Assembly: GCA_036567785.1 (NCBI GenBank)
Contig: DATCTV010000028.1
Coordinates: 1 to 64,000 of the forward strand
Origin: Desulfomonilia bacterium
Lineage (GTDB): Bacteria; Desulfobacterota; Desulfomonilia; UBA1062
DNA: 64,000 bases
Direction of reading: 5' to 3'
The notes under the pieces are model-generated. The model saw only the letters and a list, made by a program, of their open reading frames with translations, was not told where the DNA came from and did not search any database. Each line of letters begins with the position of its first letter. The first letter of the stretch is position 1. Both the position numbers and the translations under genes were made by a program. Shown here piece by piece: positions 8,808-17,005 of this stretch.

Positions 8808-8820
8808 ACTCCCTTCCGTC

Positions 8821-9366
8821 TCATTGATCCTGCTGCGATGACAACCCTTCCTTGATGCTGTCCCTTATATATCCTATTACATCCATATTATTCAAAGGGA
8901 CACTCTCAAGCGTCTCCCTGATTTCCCTGGTATCGAAAGTATATTCATAAGCATTCTTCCTGTAAGTAAAAAGAATGTCGACGTCCGGCCTTTCGAGAAT
9001 AAGAGCGATAATCGCACCCGCGACATCGCCTGTGGGCTGCCTGTCGATATGGGAATGTCTGAATTCGGCCGAGATCAGAGTCCCTCTGCCGGGTTCGGAT
9101 TCGATTTTAAAATCACCATCTGCCTGAAGGGCCGCCTGTTTGAGCATGGGAAGACCAAGCCCAATCCTCCTTACTTTTTTCGTAGTAAAAAATGGGTCCA
9201 GGGCTTTTTCAATCTCGTCAGCGTTCATCCCGCAGCCGTTGTCCTTTATGCTTATTGTAAGCCTGTCGTTTATCATGTCTTCAATAAGCGAAATCTCGAC
9301 CAGGCTTGCGCCGGCCCTCAATGAATTCTGCGAGATGTCAAGTATGTGAAGCGCGAGTTCAATCAT
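8821..9366 (-). CDS. Stand-alone histidine-kinase-type ATPase (HATPase_c)
   Basis: A 181-residue cytoplasmic GHKL ATPase without sensor, phospho-acceptor His domain or membrane segment. The N box (LDISQNSLRAGA), G1 box (DNGCGM), F box (DPFFTTK) and G2 box (GLGLPM) are intact in the first 110 residues. The C-terminal 70 residues are an extra domain I do not recognise. Its ATG overlaps the stop of the PHP gene (ATGA). I recall such short HATPase proteins beside PHP and DRTGG proteins at [FeFe]-hydrogenase loci. With no His to phosphorylate in itself, it may act on one of the neighbours. Confidence 0.85.
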   Translation of the reverse strand: MIELALHILDISQNSLRAGASLVEISLIEDMINDRLTISIKDNGCGMNADEIEKALDPFFTTKKVRRIGLGLPMLKQAALQADGDFKIESEPGRGTLISAEFRHSHIDRQPTGDVAGAIIALILERPDVDILFTYRKNAYEYTFDTREIRETLESVPLNNMDVIGYIRDSIKEGLSSQQDQ

Positions 9367-10106
9367 TGCCCCTCCAGAACATATCTTCCTTCCTCGCCTT
9401 TCAGCGCCATCCTGATCTCGTCAAAGCTCGGAGCCTCGATGAAAAACACAGTAGGAGAGCTGCCGATGTCCGTTGTAAAATGGGCATCCGATGACGTTAT
9501 AAAGGTGTAGCCGGACAACTCGGGATATAGTTCCCTCCCTTTTTTTATTCCCGTCCTTGCAGATATCTCGAGCGCATCGAATGCAGCGTCTGGCGGGACA
9601 AACCCGAGCTGGCCGAGAACACTGAAACTCTCACGGTCGATATGCGAGGCAATGGCAAGACCGTCAAAACCATGGATTGCATCCACAACAGAATTCAGGG
9701 AAAGACCTGTAGCACCTATCAACAGACGGGGATTGAAACCTTCCACTTCACCCGCTTCGTTAACGATAGCCTGAACACCGAACACGTCCTCGTCATTTTC
9801 CCCCGTCAGATTTTCATAAACAACTTTCTGGAAAGAGAGAAGGTCTTCAAGAGTTTTAAAAAGCGCTATCGTATGAACCTCTTCCATGCTCGTCACTTCC
9901 ATGCCTGGAAGTACAACCAGACCGGTTCCTTTTGCAGCGTTCATGACATACGGCGCATTCTCAGATGAATTATGGTCGCATACAGCTATGACATCGATTT
10001 TCTTTTCGAGTGCCTTTCTGATGACGGCGGAAGGATGCATGTCGAGTTCTGCGCACGGAGAAAGGCATGTATGTATATGAAGGTCGCAGGAAAATTTTCG
10101 CATCAT
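9363..10106 (-). CDS. PHP-domain metal-dependent phosphoesterase
   Basis: A 247-residue PHP-family protein, a TIM-barrel-like metal phosphoesterase acting in the cytoplasm. Metal-ligand motifs are present: DLHIHTCLSPC near the N-terminus, CDHNSSENA, GMEVTSMEEVH, SHIDRES and SSDAH near the C-terminus. Substrates of such stand-alone PHP proteins range from histidinol phosphate to nucleotides; no histidine-pathway neighbours are present, so HisK is unlikely. Two ATGs stand together at the start, and the second has the better Shine-Dalgarno distance. The stop overlaps the next ATPase gene. Its place between regulatory proteins suggests it hydrolyses a signalling phosphate compound, but that is inference. 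Confidence 0.87.
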   Translation of the reverse strand: MMRKFSCDLHIHTCLSPCAELDMHPSAVIRKALEKKIDVIAVCDHNSSENAPYVMNAAKGTGLVVLPGMEVTSMEEVHTIALFKTLEDLLSFQKVVYENLTGENDEDVFGVQAIVNEAGEVEGFNPRLLIGATGLSLNSVVDAIHGFDGLAIASHIDRESFSVLGQLGFVPPDAAFDALEISARTGIKKGRELYPELSGYTFITSSDAHFTTDIGSSPTVFFIEAPSFDEIRMALKGEEGRYVLEGQ

Positions 10107-10130
10107 CCTGCCTTTAAAAAAATGAGGGCC

Positions 10131-10469
10131 CTAGGAAGCCCCGAGGAGTTTGAATATCCTGCCGGTGACTTCAAAAGCGGACAGTTTGCTCCCCAGTATC
10201 GGGATGCCTTCCTTTACCGCCTTGCTCAGGGTATCGGCATCGGGTCTGGCCCCCTGAACGACAATAACCGCGGAAAGCTCCTTAAGAGTTGCAACGGCAA
10301 CTGTATTCTGGTGGACCTGCCTTGTAACCCACACATTGTCCTTTCTGGCGTTTGCCATGACATCGCTCAACAAGTCGCCCGAGTAGCCTCCGTCAACAGG
10401 CCTGTCAAGCATGTCTTTGCAGCAGAAAACATCAAGACCCAGGCTTTCGACAATTGTTTTAACATCCAT
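10131..10469 (-). CDS. DRTGG-domain protein (second copy)
   Basis: A 112-residue DRTGG-like protein, one of two copies flanking the RsbT-like ATPase. DRTGG domains accompany CBS domains and phosphotransacetylase in other proteins and probably bind small ligands; no enzyme activity is established. Visible pieces are the VETIVESLGLDV-like start, GGYSGDLLSDVMANA, VTRQVHQNTVAVA and a C-terminal IPILGSKLSAFEVTGRI. The start is taken as the ATG at 10469, one base after the upstream stop (TAATATG); longer TTG and ATG options at 10493 and 10481 would overlap the upstream gene. Confidence 0.75.
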   Translation of the reverse strand: MDVKTIVESLGLDVFCCKDMLDRPVDGGYSGDLLSDVMANARKDNVWVTRQVHQNTVAVATLKELSAVIVVQGARPDADTLSKAVKEGIPILGSKLSAFEVTGRIFKLLGAS

Positions 10470-10470
10470 A

Positions 10471-10917
10471 TTAAAGCGCATCCTTTTCAGCAATTTTTAT
10501 TATGCTTTTTACGGTTGTCCCCTTGCCGACTTCCGAACTTATCTCGAATATATCTGAAAACTTCTTTATATTCGGAAGCCCCATTCCGGCCCCGAAACCC
10601 ATCTCCCTTACCTGATCGTCAGCCGTTGAAAATCCTTCTATCAGCGCCCTTTTTATATCGGGAATACCCGCACCTTTGTCTGTCGCCTCAATGGTGATCG
10701 TGCCGTTTTCAACAATGAAAGATATCGTCCCCACATCCGCATAAGAAATGATGTTCACCTCGGCCTCAAATGCCACGACCGCCGCCTTTCTTACCGCTTC
10801 TTCCGGGACGCCGTGCTCCTTCAATATCTTTTTTATCTGGCTTGAAATCAATCCGGCATCAATGAACTCGCGACCTTTTACGGTAAAATATCCTCCGAAG
10901 CTTTTATCAGACACCAC
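10471..10917 (-). CDS. RsbT/RsbW-like serine kinase (anti-sigma type ATPase)
   Basis: A 148-residue GHKL ATPase of the RsbT/RsbW serine-kinase type. The N box (EAEVNIISYA), G1 box (DKGAGI) and G2 box (GFGAGMGLPNIK) are all visible. Family members phosphorylate STAS-domain partners or hold sigma factors, but no STAS or sigma gene is beside it, so its target may be a neighbouring DRTGG or PHP protein. The start is a GTG at 10917 overlapping the end of the first DRTGG gene, with GGAGA eight bases before it. It sits between the two DRTGG genes with no spare DNA, so the three proteins are probably made in fixed ratio. Confidence 0.87.
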   Translation of the reverse strand: MVSDKSFGGYFTVKGREFIDAGLISSQIKKILKEHGVPEEAVRKAAVVAFEAEVNIISYADVGTISFIVENGTITIEATDKGAGIPDIKRALIEGFSTADDQVREMGFGAGMGLPNIKKFSDIFEISSEVGKGTTVKSIIKIAEKDAL

Positions 10918-11287
10918 AGGTATTATCTCCGCTGCAGACCTCTCTTATGCAGCCGCAAATTCCCGCACTGTAAAGAATCCCGATCGTTTCGAACATTATG
11001 TAATCAGTCCTTATAATCGGAATATGAAGCTCTCTTGCTATATCTACAGCCTGTTCCTGAGGCGTTTTGCCCCGGCATATTACTATTGCTGCAATGTCAA
11101 GCGCAAAAGCAGTCCTGACCGATTGTGCTGTCGTAAGTCCGGTTATCAGAAGGCAGCCTGACCTTGCAAAAGCAAGCACATCGCTCATCAGGTCTGCCGC
11201 GAAAGCCGTCTTCAGCTCGATTGAAAGCTTCTCAGCCCCTACGATTACCTCTCCGTTTATTTCGTTTTTTATTTCTTCCAGGGTCAC
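10907..11287 (-). CDS. DRTGG-domain protein (first copy, Cys-rich tail)
   Basis: A 126-residue DRTGG-domain protein. The core runs through VIVGAEKLSIELKTAFAADLMSD-like sequence, CLLITGLTTAQSVRTAFALD and IPIIRTDYIMFETIGIL. Unlike the second copy it ends in a Cys-rich tail (GICGCIREVCSGDNTCGV, four cysteines) that could bind metal or an iron-sulfur centre. The start is a GTG with only a weak GGGT box. It lies 20 bases after the carbonic anhydrase stop and overlaps the RsbT-like gene by 11 bases. Ligand and activity are unknown. Confidence 0.8.
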   Translation of the reverse strand: MTLEEIKNEINGEVIVGAEKLSIELKTAFAADLMSDVLAFARSGCLLITGLTTAQSVRTAFALDIAAIVICRGKTPQEQAVDIARELHIPIIRTDYIMFETIGILYSAGICGCIREVCSGDNTCGV

Positions 11288-11307
11288 GTGATTTTTACCC
11301 CTTTGTT

Positions 11308-11949
11308 CTAATCAACATAATCTTTCAGATCCACGCCGCAAGCCAGCATGTCTTCCCTTTTCAGGCCTGTTTTTCCATTGATGCTCCTGATCAGGAGCCT
11401 CCCGTATCCCTTGCCGAAGGCATTCTGAAAATCATATATCGATCCGATCACGGTAAGAGAACCATCTTCTATTAGCTTTGAATATCTGTCAACTGCAACA
11501 CTGGTCTGATAATCCAGGTTTTTTCTGATATTGCTTATAAGCTCTCTATTGAAATCCGCATCAGCATCAGGAGCCTTAAGGGACGGTTTCATATTGTCCA
11601 GTTCACGCTTGATAGCGTCATTCTCCTTTTCATAACCTTTCATGAAAGCCTTGACTGCCCCGCAGTCGGTATGGCCCATGATCAAAAGCACCGGGGTGTG
11701 CAGATGAAGCACGCCGTAGTCAACCGAACCCTGCGCAGATGTCATCTGATTGCCGATTGTCTCGACGGTAAATACCTTGTTTATCGGGTCAGGCTCTATT
11801 ATTCCGGGCTGAACACGCGAGTCGCAGCAGGAAACAAGCGTTATTTTCGGTTGTTGAGAAGTTGAATGGAGTTTGAAATAGTTTTCGTCGTGCCCTGAAA
11901 CAAACTTTTCATTATTCTCCAATATCCGTGTAATTATTTCTTTTGACAA
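11308..11949 (-). CDS. Beta-class carbonic anhydrase
   Basis: A 213-residue beta-carbonic anhydrase that interconverts CO2 and bicarbonate in the cytoplasm. The zinc site is clear: Cys and Asp in CCDSRV, and His and Cys in GHTDCGAV. The dimer strand NKVFTVETIGNQ lies between them and a YDFQNAFGKGYGRL segment near the C-terminus. The start is a TTG at 11949 with GGGAGG five bases before it; no nearby ATG fits. It is followed after 20 bases by the DRTGG cluster on the same strand, so it may be its first gene. That would link CO2/bicarbonate supply with the signalling proteins. Confidence 0.92.
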   Translation of the reverse strand: MSKEIITRILENNEKFVSGHDENYFKLHSTSQQPKITLVSCCDSRVQPGIIEPDPINKVFTVETIGNQMTSAQGSVDYGVLHLHTPVLLIMGHTDCGAVKAFMKGYEKENDAIKRELDNMKPSLKAPDADADFNRELISNIRKNLDYQTSVAVDRYSKLIEDGSLTVIGSIYDFQNAFGKGYGRLLIRSINGKTGLKREDMLACGVDLKDYVD

Positions 11950-12028
11950 AGAAACCTCCCTTATTATTTGTATTCCTGATTTTATGAGGGAAAACCGCCT
12001 TATTGTAAAGGGATTTTATCTGGTGGAA

Positions 12029-12052
12029 GAAAGCGGGCCTAAGCTCGCTTTC
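12029..12052 (-). terminator. Probable terminator after the OFA transporter gene
   Basis: Perfect 7-bp stem GAAAGCG/CGCTTTC with a 10-base loop, nine bases past the stop of the 12061-13341 gene. On the plus strand it is followed by a T-rich tract (TTATTATTTT). On the minus strand, the relevant one, the tail is only moderately T-rich, so strength is uncertain. Confidence 0.5.
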
Positions 12053-12060
12053 TTATTATT

Positions 12061-13341
12061 TTACGCTGCTGCTTTTTTGGATCTGTTCTTAAACACCAGG
12101 TCTATTACGAGTCCAATAACAAGAAGACATGCTGCGATATAAAGGGCCTGCGCCTTGAATTTGGCGAATACCAGAGGCCCCAGAACACCAGCACACGCCC
12201 ACGCAGTAAGCATGAAGCCGTAAACTTTGCCTATGTAGCCGGGCCCGAAGTTATCAGCCGCAAATGCAGGCATGGTTGCAAAGCCTCCGCCGTAGCAAGA
12301 AAGAAGGTAACATGCTGCAACCAGGAATATCCAGTAGTTGGAAAGAATTCCCAGTGCGACAAGGATATAAATTATCGCCTGAGAAGCAAACATCGTTCCG
12401 AAAACACCTTTTCTTCCTATCTTATCCGACATGCTAGCCCAGAAGAGCCTGCCGAGACCGTTGAATATGGCCGATATTGCGACTACCAGTCCGCCCATGG
12501 CAGCCAGCTTCTTTACCAGTGCCTCTCCGGTCAATGAAACATCGGCAAGCGGCTTGTAATAATCCTGTGCCAGAGGAGAGAGCTGAGAGATAAGACCAAG
12601 GCCTGCGGAAACATTCAGGAACAGCATGGCCCAGAGCATCCACCACTGGGGTGTCTTTACCGCCTGGCCAAACATAAGGGAATCTGCCGCCGATACAGTG
12701 CTGGCTGAAGGTGTGAATCCGGCCGGGAGCCACCCTGCAGGCGGGTTCTTGAATAACTGTGCAGCGCCTGTTACGAGGATCAGGAATATCACACCCCATA
12801 TATAGAATGTAAGGGCAACTCCTGAAGCTGTAAGACCGCCTTTGAAAGACCCGATCATCATGGGAGCGATCTGTCCCATGAAAAATGCGCCCATGCCAAA
12901 TCCCATTACTGCAAGGCCTGTTACAAGACCGCGCTTATCAGGGAACCAGCGGATGAGGGTCGCTATCGGCGTAACATAACAGAAGCCGTTGCCCAGGCCG
13001 CCGATCAATCCGTATGACAGATAAAGAAGCGGAAGGCTAGCTATCTGATCGGCAACACCTGCAAGAAGAGTGCTCAGGCCGAAAAGGATACCGCCAAGTG
13101 TAGCAACGAATTTAGGCCCTTTTTTATCAACAAGCATCCCTCCGAATGCAGCGGCGCACCCGACAGTGAACATGAAGATCATAAAAGTATATTGAGTTGC
13201 AGCTTCTTCCCATCCATGCGCCCCCATAAGCGGCTTCTTGAAGACCGACCAGGCATACACGGTGCCCAGGCACAGCTGCATCACAATTGCAGCTATTGCT
13301 ATTCCCCATCTTTTGCTTTCGAGATTCTCATTACCGGCCAT
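12061..13341 (-). CDS. OFA-family MFS transporter (oxalate/formate antiporter-like)
   Basis: A 426-residue inner-membrane transporter of the oxalate/formate antiporter family, with about 12 helices. The family start is visible (RWGIAIAAIVMQLCLGTVYAWSVFKKPL), as is the cytoplasmic loop RWFPDKRGLVTGLAVMGFGMGA. The real substrate could be oxalate, formate, lactate or another small carboxylate. The ATG at 13341 is used because AGGGAGGGG lies three bases before it; the frame is open further upstream without support. It is a single gene between two minus-strand runs, with its own promoter candidate and terminator. A longer paralogue lies at 27968-29464. Confidence 0.9.
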   Translation of the reverse strand: MAGNENLESKRWGIAIAAIVMQLCLGTVYAWSVFKKPLMGAHGWEEAATQYTFMIFMFTVGCAAAFGGMLVDKKGPKFVATLGGILFGLSTLLAGVADQIASLPLLYLSYGLIGGLGNGFCYVTPIATLIRWFPDKRGLVTGLAVMGFGMGAFFMGQIAPMMIGSFKGGLTASGVALTFYIWGVIFLILVTGAAQLFKNPPAGWLPAGFTPSASTVSAADSLMFGQAVKTPQWWMLWAMLFLNVSAGLGLISQLSPLAQDYYKPLADVSLTGEALVKKLAAMGGLVVAISAIFNGLGRLFWASMSDKIGRKGVFGTMFASQAIIYILVALGILSNYWIFLVAACYLLSCYGGGFATMPAFAADNFGPGYIGKVYGFMLTAWACAGVLGPLVFAKFKAQALYIAACLLVIGLVIDLVFKNRSKKAAA

Positions 13342-13425
13342 AAACCCCTCCCTGAATATTCTTTTAAGGAATTTGCATACCCTCAAACCGTGATTCTTGC
13401 AAGCTGTATAACTCTGATGTTAAAC

Positions 13426-13452
13426 AGTATATATAATTAATATATTTGTTAA
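13426..13452 (-). promoter_or_regulatory. Candidate promoter of the OFA gene
   Basis: Minus-strand TTAACA (13447-13452) and TATACT (13426-13431), 15 bases apart, in a very AT-rich stretch upstream of the transporter start at 13341. The spacing is shorter than ideal. Confidence 0.35.
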
Positions 13453-13463
13453 CTTAGAATATA

Positions 13464-13478
13464 GCAACGAGTCGTTGC
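13464..13478. promoter_or_regulatory. 15-bp perfect palindrome
   Basis: GCAACGA-G-TCGTTGC is an exact palindrome with a single central base. It lies between the smc stop and the candidate promoter of the OFA gene. Its compactness suits a dimeric repressor site better than an RNA hairpin. No binding protein is known here. Confidence 0.35.
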
Positions 13479-13510
13479 CATAGTTCAACCGGGCATAAAG
13501 GGATTGCCTT

Positions 13511-16500
13511 TTAAATATTTCGAAGGTCCATGGATATAATCTTTGTCACTCCCGGCTTATTGAACGTAACACCATAGATGATATCAGTCATTTCCATCGT
13601 ATTCTTGTTGTGTGTGACTACAATGAACTGAGAGTCATCGGCAAATGAACGTATCAGGTTGTTGAAGCTGTTGATATTGGAATCATCAAGAGGAGCGTCA
13701 ACTTCATCGAGTATGCAGAATGGCGAAGGCCTGACCTTGAAAAGAGCAAAGATAAAAGAGATGGCGGTTAGAGTCTTTTCCCCTTCAGACAACAGACTCA
13801 TCATCTTGAGTTTCTTAAAAGGTGGACATGCATAGATATCAACTCCCGCATCCATACCGCCTTCCTGAAGAATTATGTCTGCCTGTCCGCCGCCAAACAT
13901 GGATGAGAATATCTCCTGGAAGTTTTCCCTGACCTTTGCAAATGTGGTTTTGAATTCCTTCTGGCTTTCATGCTCAATGCTGGAAACAAGTTCCTTAAGC
14001 CTCTCACTTTCGAGCACCAGTTCCTGATACCGGGTATGCATCTCATCATATCTGGTCTGAGTTTCATCATAAGATTCTATTGATGCGAAATTTATCTGGC
14101 CGAGCATGTCCACCCTTGTCTGCAATTTTGCCGCTTCCACCCTCGCAGAAGATGGATCAAAATCCTGCGGGACCTCCGGCAAGGGACCCTCGCCGAATCT
14201 GCCTGAATAGCGCTCTGAAATCATCCTTTCAGCAATTTCCTGCTCCTTGGATTCAAGAAGAATCATGTTTCTTCTTTCCTCTTGTGACGAGATGAACGCA
14301 TTAATGGCAAGGGCATGTTTATTAATTTCTTCCGTCTCCTGTGACAATTTTGAATACTCAGGGATTATTTTTTCCAATTCGATCTCTTTTGCCTTTATAT
14401 CCGCAATGGTGTTAATGACTACTTCTTCCGCGTTTTTAAGCATTGAGGTTATTCCGGCTTCTTTCTGTCTGAGTTCACAAATGCTTGCCTTGTCGGTTTC
14501 GAGCTCACTTTTCACCCTCACTGCTGATGCCTTGAGACCTTTTATCTTCTCATCAAAAGATGCCTTTTCGACTTTGATGACGGTAAGCTTTTCAGTAATA
14601 AGCCTTCTTTCATTTATGGCCTTATCCAAGACCTCAACTGCATCTGTTTTTTTTGTTTCAAGAATTTTAAGTTCGGATTTCAGCCTTTCCAGAAGCTGCT
14701 CAAAATCTTCTTTTTCTTTTTTTGCAGCTTCAATCTCAGCTTTTACAGAAGTTGTCATCTCCTCCCATGACTTGATATCCTTTAAAAAATCCTTGCAACG
14801 TTTTTCCGCTATTTCTTTTTTTAAAGACTCTGCCCGCCTCAATGAGGCTGCTGCTGATTTTTCTTCTTCCAGACTGGATATATTCTCGCTCAGGAGTAAA
14901 ATTTCTGTTTTAACATTGTGCAGTTTTTCCAAATCAAATTCGATTGATTCTTTTATCTTTTCAATTTCTATTTCAAGTTCTGCTGAAATTAAATTCTGTA
15001 TTTCAAGTTCGGCCCGGGCTTTCAGCATCCCGGCATATTTATCCCTTTCGGCGTTAACCCTCAATATACCCGAAGTTTCCAGGGTTATTCCATTTATTGT
15101 TATATAATTATGTGAGCGTTCCAGATTTTTCCACAGGTTAACGGCGGTCCGGATATCATTGACAATGCATTTCCCCTTCGAGATTATATTGACGACAGCC
15201 TCATATCCTTTTGCCGGACTTATATAATTCCTCAGGTGGCCCAGCACTGATTCAGGCAGTGGTCTCTTTTCCACGGAATCATCCCCCATGTCAGGCTCCA
15301 ATGGTATGTAACCAGGGGCGGCTGCGATGTTCACACCCGGTTCAAAGAGTTCATCAAGGTCCTTTATTATGAGGTAATCAAGCATTTCTCCCAACGATCC
15401 TGCAGCATCTTCGAATCCTTTCTTTACCTTGATAACATCTGCCAGACGTTTATGCGATTTATCATTTTTATCAAGTGTGGCGTGCGGCGACGAATTTGCA
15501 ATCACCGTTAGCATTTCCGTTTTTGCCTTCAAGCCCGCAAGTTCTTTTTCTTTTCCGGCAAGAATATTCCTTGTTTCCTCTATATTATTTATTAGACGGT
15601 CCCTGTTTGAAGACACCATAAGCATCTTCTCGTTGCAGGTGGCTATTCCGGCGTCGATTCCATTGATAACCGCATCATGTTTTTCAATTCTCTCGCATAG
15701 AATCCCGATCTCGGAATTGAGATTATTTATGTCATCCTGTCTTGATTTTACACCGCTCGATATTTCATTGAAGCGCTGGTTAAGATAATTGATGCGTTGA
15801 TCAATAAGCCTTTCGCTGCCAAGTTTTTCAAACAGCTCCGAACGTTTTTTGTCATAATCGGCTGAAATCCCGGCCAATTTTGCTGAAAGGGCATCAGAAT
15901 ATTCAGACGCCGCTTTGAGATCCGAATCCACTCCGGCTTCTTTGTTATTGAGCCTTTCTCTTTCCTCTTCCGCTTTCCTGATTTGAGTATCCAAAGCAGC
16001 GGCTTCCATTTCGGCAGCCTCGATTTTAGAAGCAAGATGGAGAAGCGACGCTTGAATGTCTTTCATTCGTTCAATTGACGCGTCTCTTTCCGCAATGCAA
16101 AGATCGTGTCTTGCCCTGGCATTGTTCAGGCCTGCGTTTATGCTGTCGATATTTATCTTTATTTCGTTTAATTTCCTAATTTGATCTTCAAAAAGCCTGT
16201 TTTCCTCCTCGGAGGATATTTTTGCCTTCATTATCTCATCTTCGATAACTGCAAGATGACTAACAAGCTCTTCATGTTTTTTTCGAACCTCTTTGATCTC
16301 GATGGCCCAGACAAGCTTTGTCAATTCGTTCATTCTGTCTTTGAGTACCTGATATTTTCTGGCTTTAGATGCCTGCGACTTGAGGCTATCTTTCTGCCTG
16401 GCCAGCTCCGCAAGGATATCTTTTGTATGTTGAAGACCTGCCAGAGTTAATTCATGTTGTTTTATCGTATCGGCTCTTTTGACTCTCAAATGGCCCAATC

Positions 16501-17005
16501 CAGCCACTTCTTCTATCAGATGCCTGATATCCTCAGGTTTTGACAGGATGATATCCTTTACTCTGTCCTGATCGATTATGGCATAACCCTGCCTGTCCAG
16601 CCCCGTATCCAGAAAGATATCTGATATGTCTTTCAATCTGCACTTCAGGTTATTAAGGGTATAGATGCTTTCACCATCCCTGAAAAGCTTTCTTGCAACG
16701 GAGAATCCATTGACACCTTCAAATCTTCCCGGATAGAATCTGCCGTCGTTTTCGAAATAAAGGGCAACACTGGCCATGCTTTGTTCAGGAACATCCTGAG
16801 TTCCGGAAAATATCACATCTCCCATTGCACTTGCACGAATGGCCTTGGGGGCCTGTTCTCCAAGCGCCCATTTTATCGCATCGACGACATTGCTTTTTCC
16901 GCATCCGTTTGGTCCGGCAATGCAGGTTATGGCGGCAGGAAAATCAAGTACTGTCTTTTGGGCTATGGTCTTGAATCCTTGTATCTCAACTTTTCTCAAT
17001 TTCAT
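13511..17005 (-). CDS. smc: Chromosome segregation ATPase SMC
   Basis: A 1164-residue SMC protein that folds and separates the chromosome. The N-terminal head has Walker A GPNGCGKSN and GEQAPKAIRAS. Two long coiled coils (about 170-500 and 670-990) flank a hinge at about 510-660. The C-terminal head has LLSEGEKTLTAISFIFALF and Walker B FCILDEVDAPLDD, all intact. The start is the ATG at 17005 (MKLRKVEIQGFKT), which overlaps the end of the MutS-like gene by 20 bases; the longer frame adds 26 residues not typical of SMC. No scpA or scpB is in the window. Being the last gene of the MutS-like run is unusual. Confidence 0.94.
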   Translation of the reverse strand: MKLRKVEIQGFKTIAQKTVLDFPAAITCIAGPNGCGKSNVVDAIKWALGEQAPKAIRASAMGDVIFSGTQDVPEQSMASVALYFENDGRFYPGRFEGVNGFSVARKLFRDGESIYTLNNLKCRLKDISDIFLDTGLDRQGYAIIDQDRVKDIILSKPEDIRHLIEEVAGLGHLRVKRADTIKQHELTLAGLQHTKDILAELARQKDSLKSQASKARKYQVLKDRMNELTKLVWAIEIKEVRKKHEELVSHLAVIEDEIMKAKISSEEENRLFEDQIRKLNEIKINIDSINAGLNNARARHDLCIAERDASIERMKDIQASLLHLASKIEAAEMEAAALDTQIRKAEEERERLNNKEAGVDSDLKAASEYSDALSAKLAGISADYDKKRSELFEKLGSERLIDQRINYLNQRFNEISSGVKSRQDDINNLNSEIGILCERIEKHDAVINGIDAGIATCNEKMLMVSSNRDRLINNIEETRNILAGKEKELAGLKAKTEMLTVIANSSPHATLDKNDKSHKRLADVIKVKKGFEDAAGSLGEMLDYLIIKDLDELFEPGVNIAAAPGYIPLEPDMGDDSVEKRPLPESVLGHLRNYISPAKGYEAVVNIISKGKCIVNDIRTAVNLWKNLERSHNYITINGITLETSGILRVNAERDKYAGMLKARAELEIQNLISAELEIEIEKIKESIEFDLEKLHNVKTEILLLSENISSLEEEKSAAASLRRAESLKKEIAEKRCKDFLKDIKSWEEMTTSVKAEIEAAKKEKEDFEQLLERLKSELKILETKKTDAVEVLDKAINERRLITEKLTVIKVEKASFDEKIKGLKASAVRVKSELETDKASICELRQKEAGITSMLKNAEEVVINTIADIKAKEIELEKIIPEYSKLSQETEEINKHALAINAFISSQEERRNMILLESKEQEIAERMISERYSGRFGEGPLPEVPQDFDPSSARVEAAKLQTRVDMLGQINFASIESYDETQTRYDEMHTRYQELVLESERLKELVSSIEHESQKEFKTTFAKVRENFQEIFSSMFGGGQADIILQEGGMDAGVDIYACPPFKKLKMMSLLSEGEKTLTAISFIFALFKVRPSPFCILDEVDAPLDDSNINSFNNLIRSFADDSQFIVVTHNKNTMEMTDIIYGVTFNKPGVTKIISMDLRNI

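Noticed and set aside
14247-15107. 286-codon plus-strand frame opposite smc
   Set aside because: Ser/Phe-rich product typical of the antisense of a Lys/Glu-rich coiled coil; not a gene.
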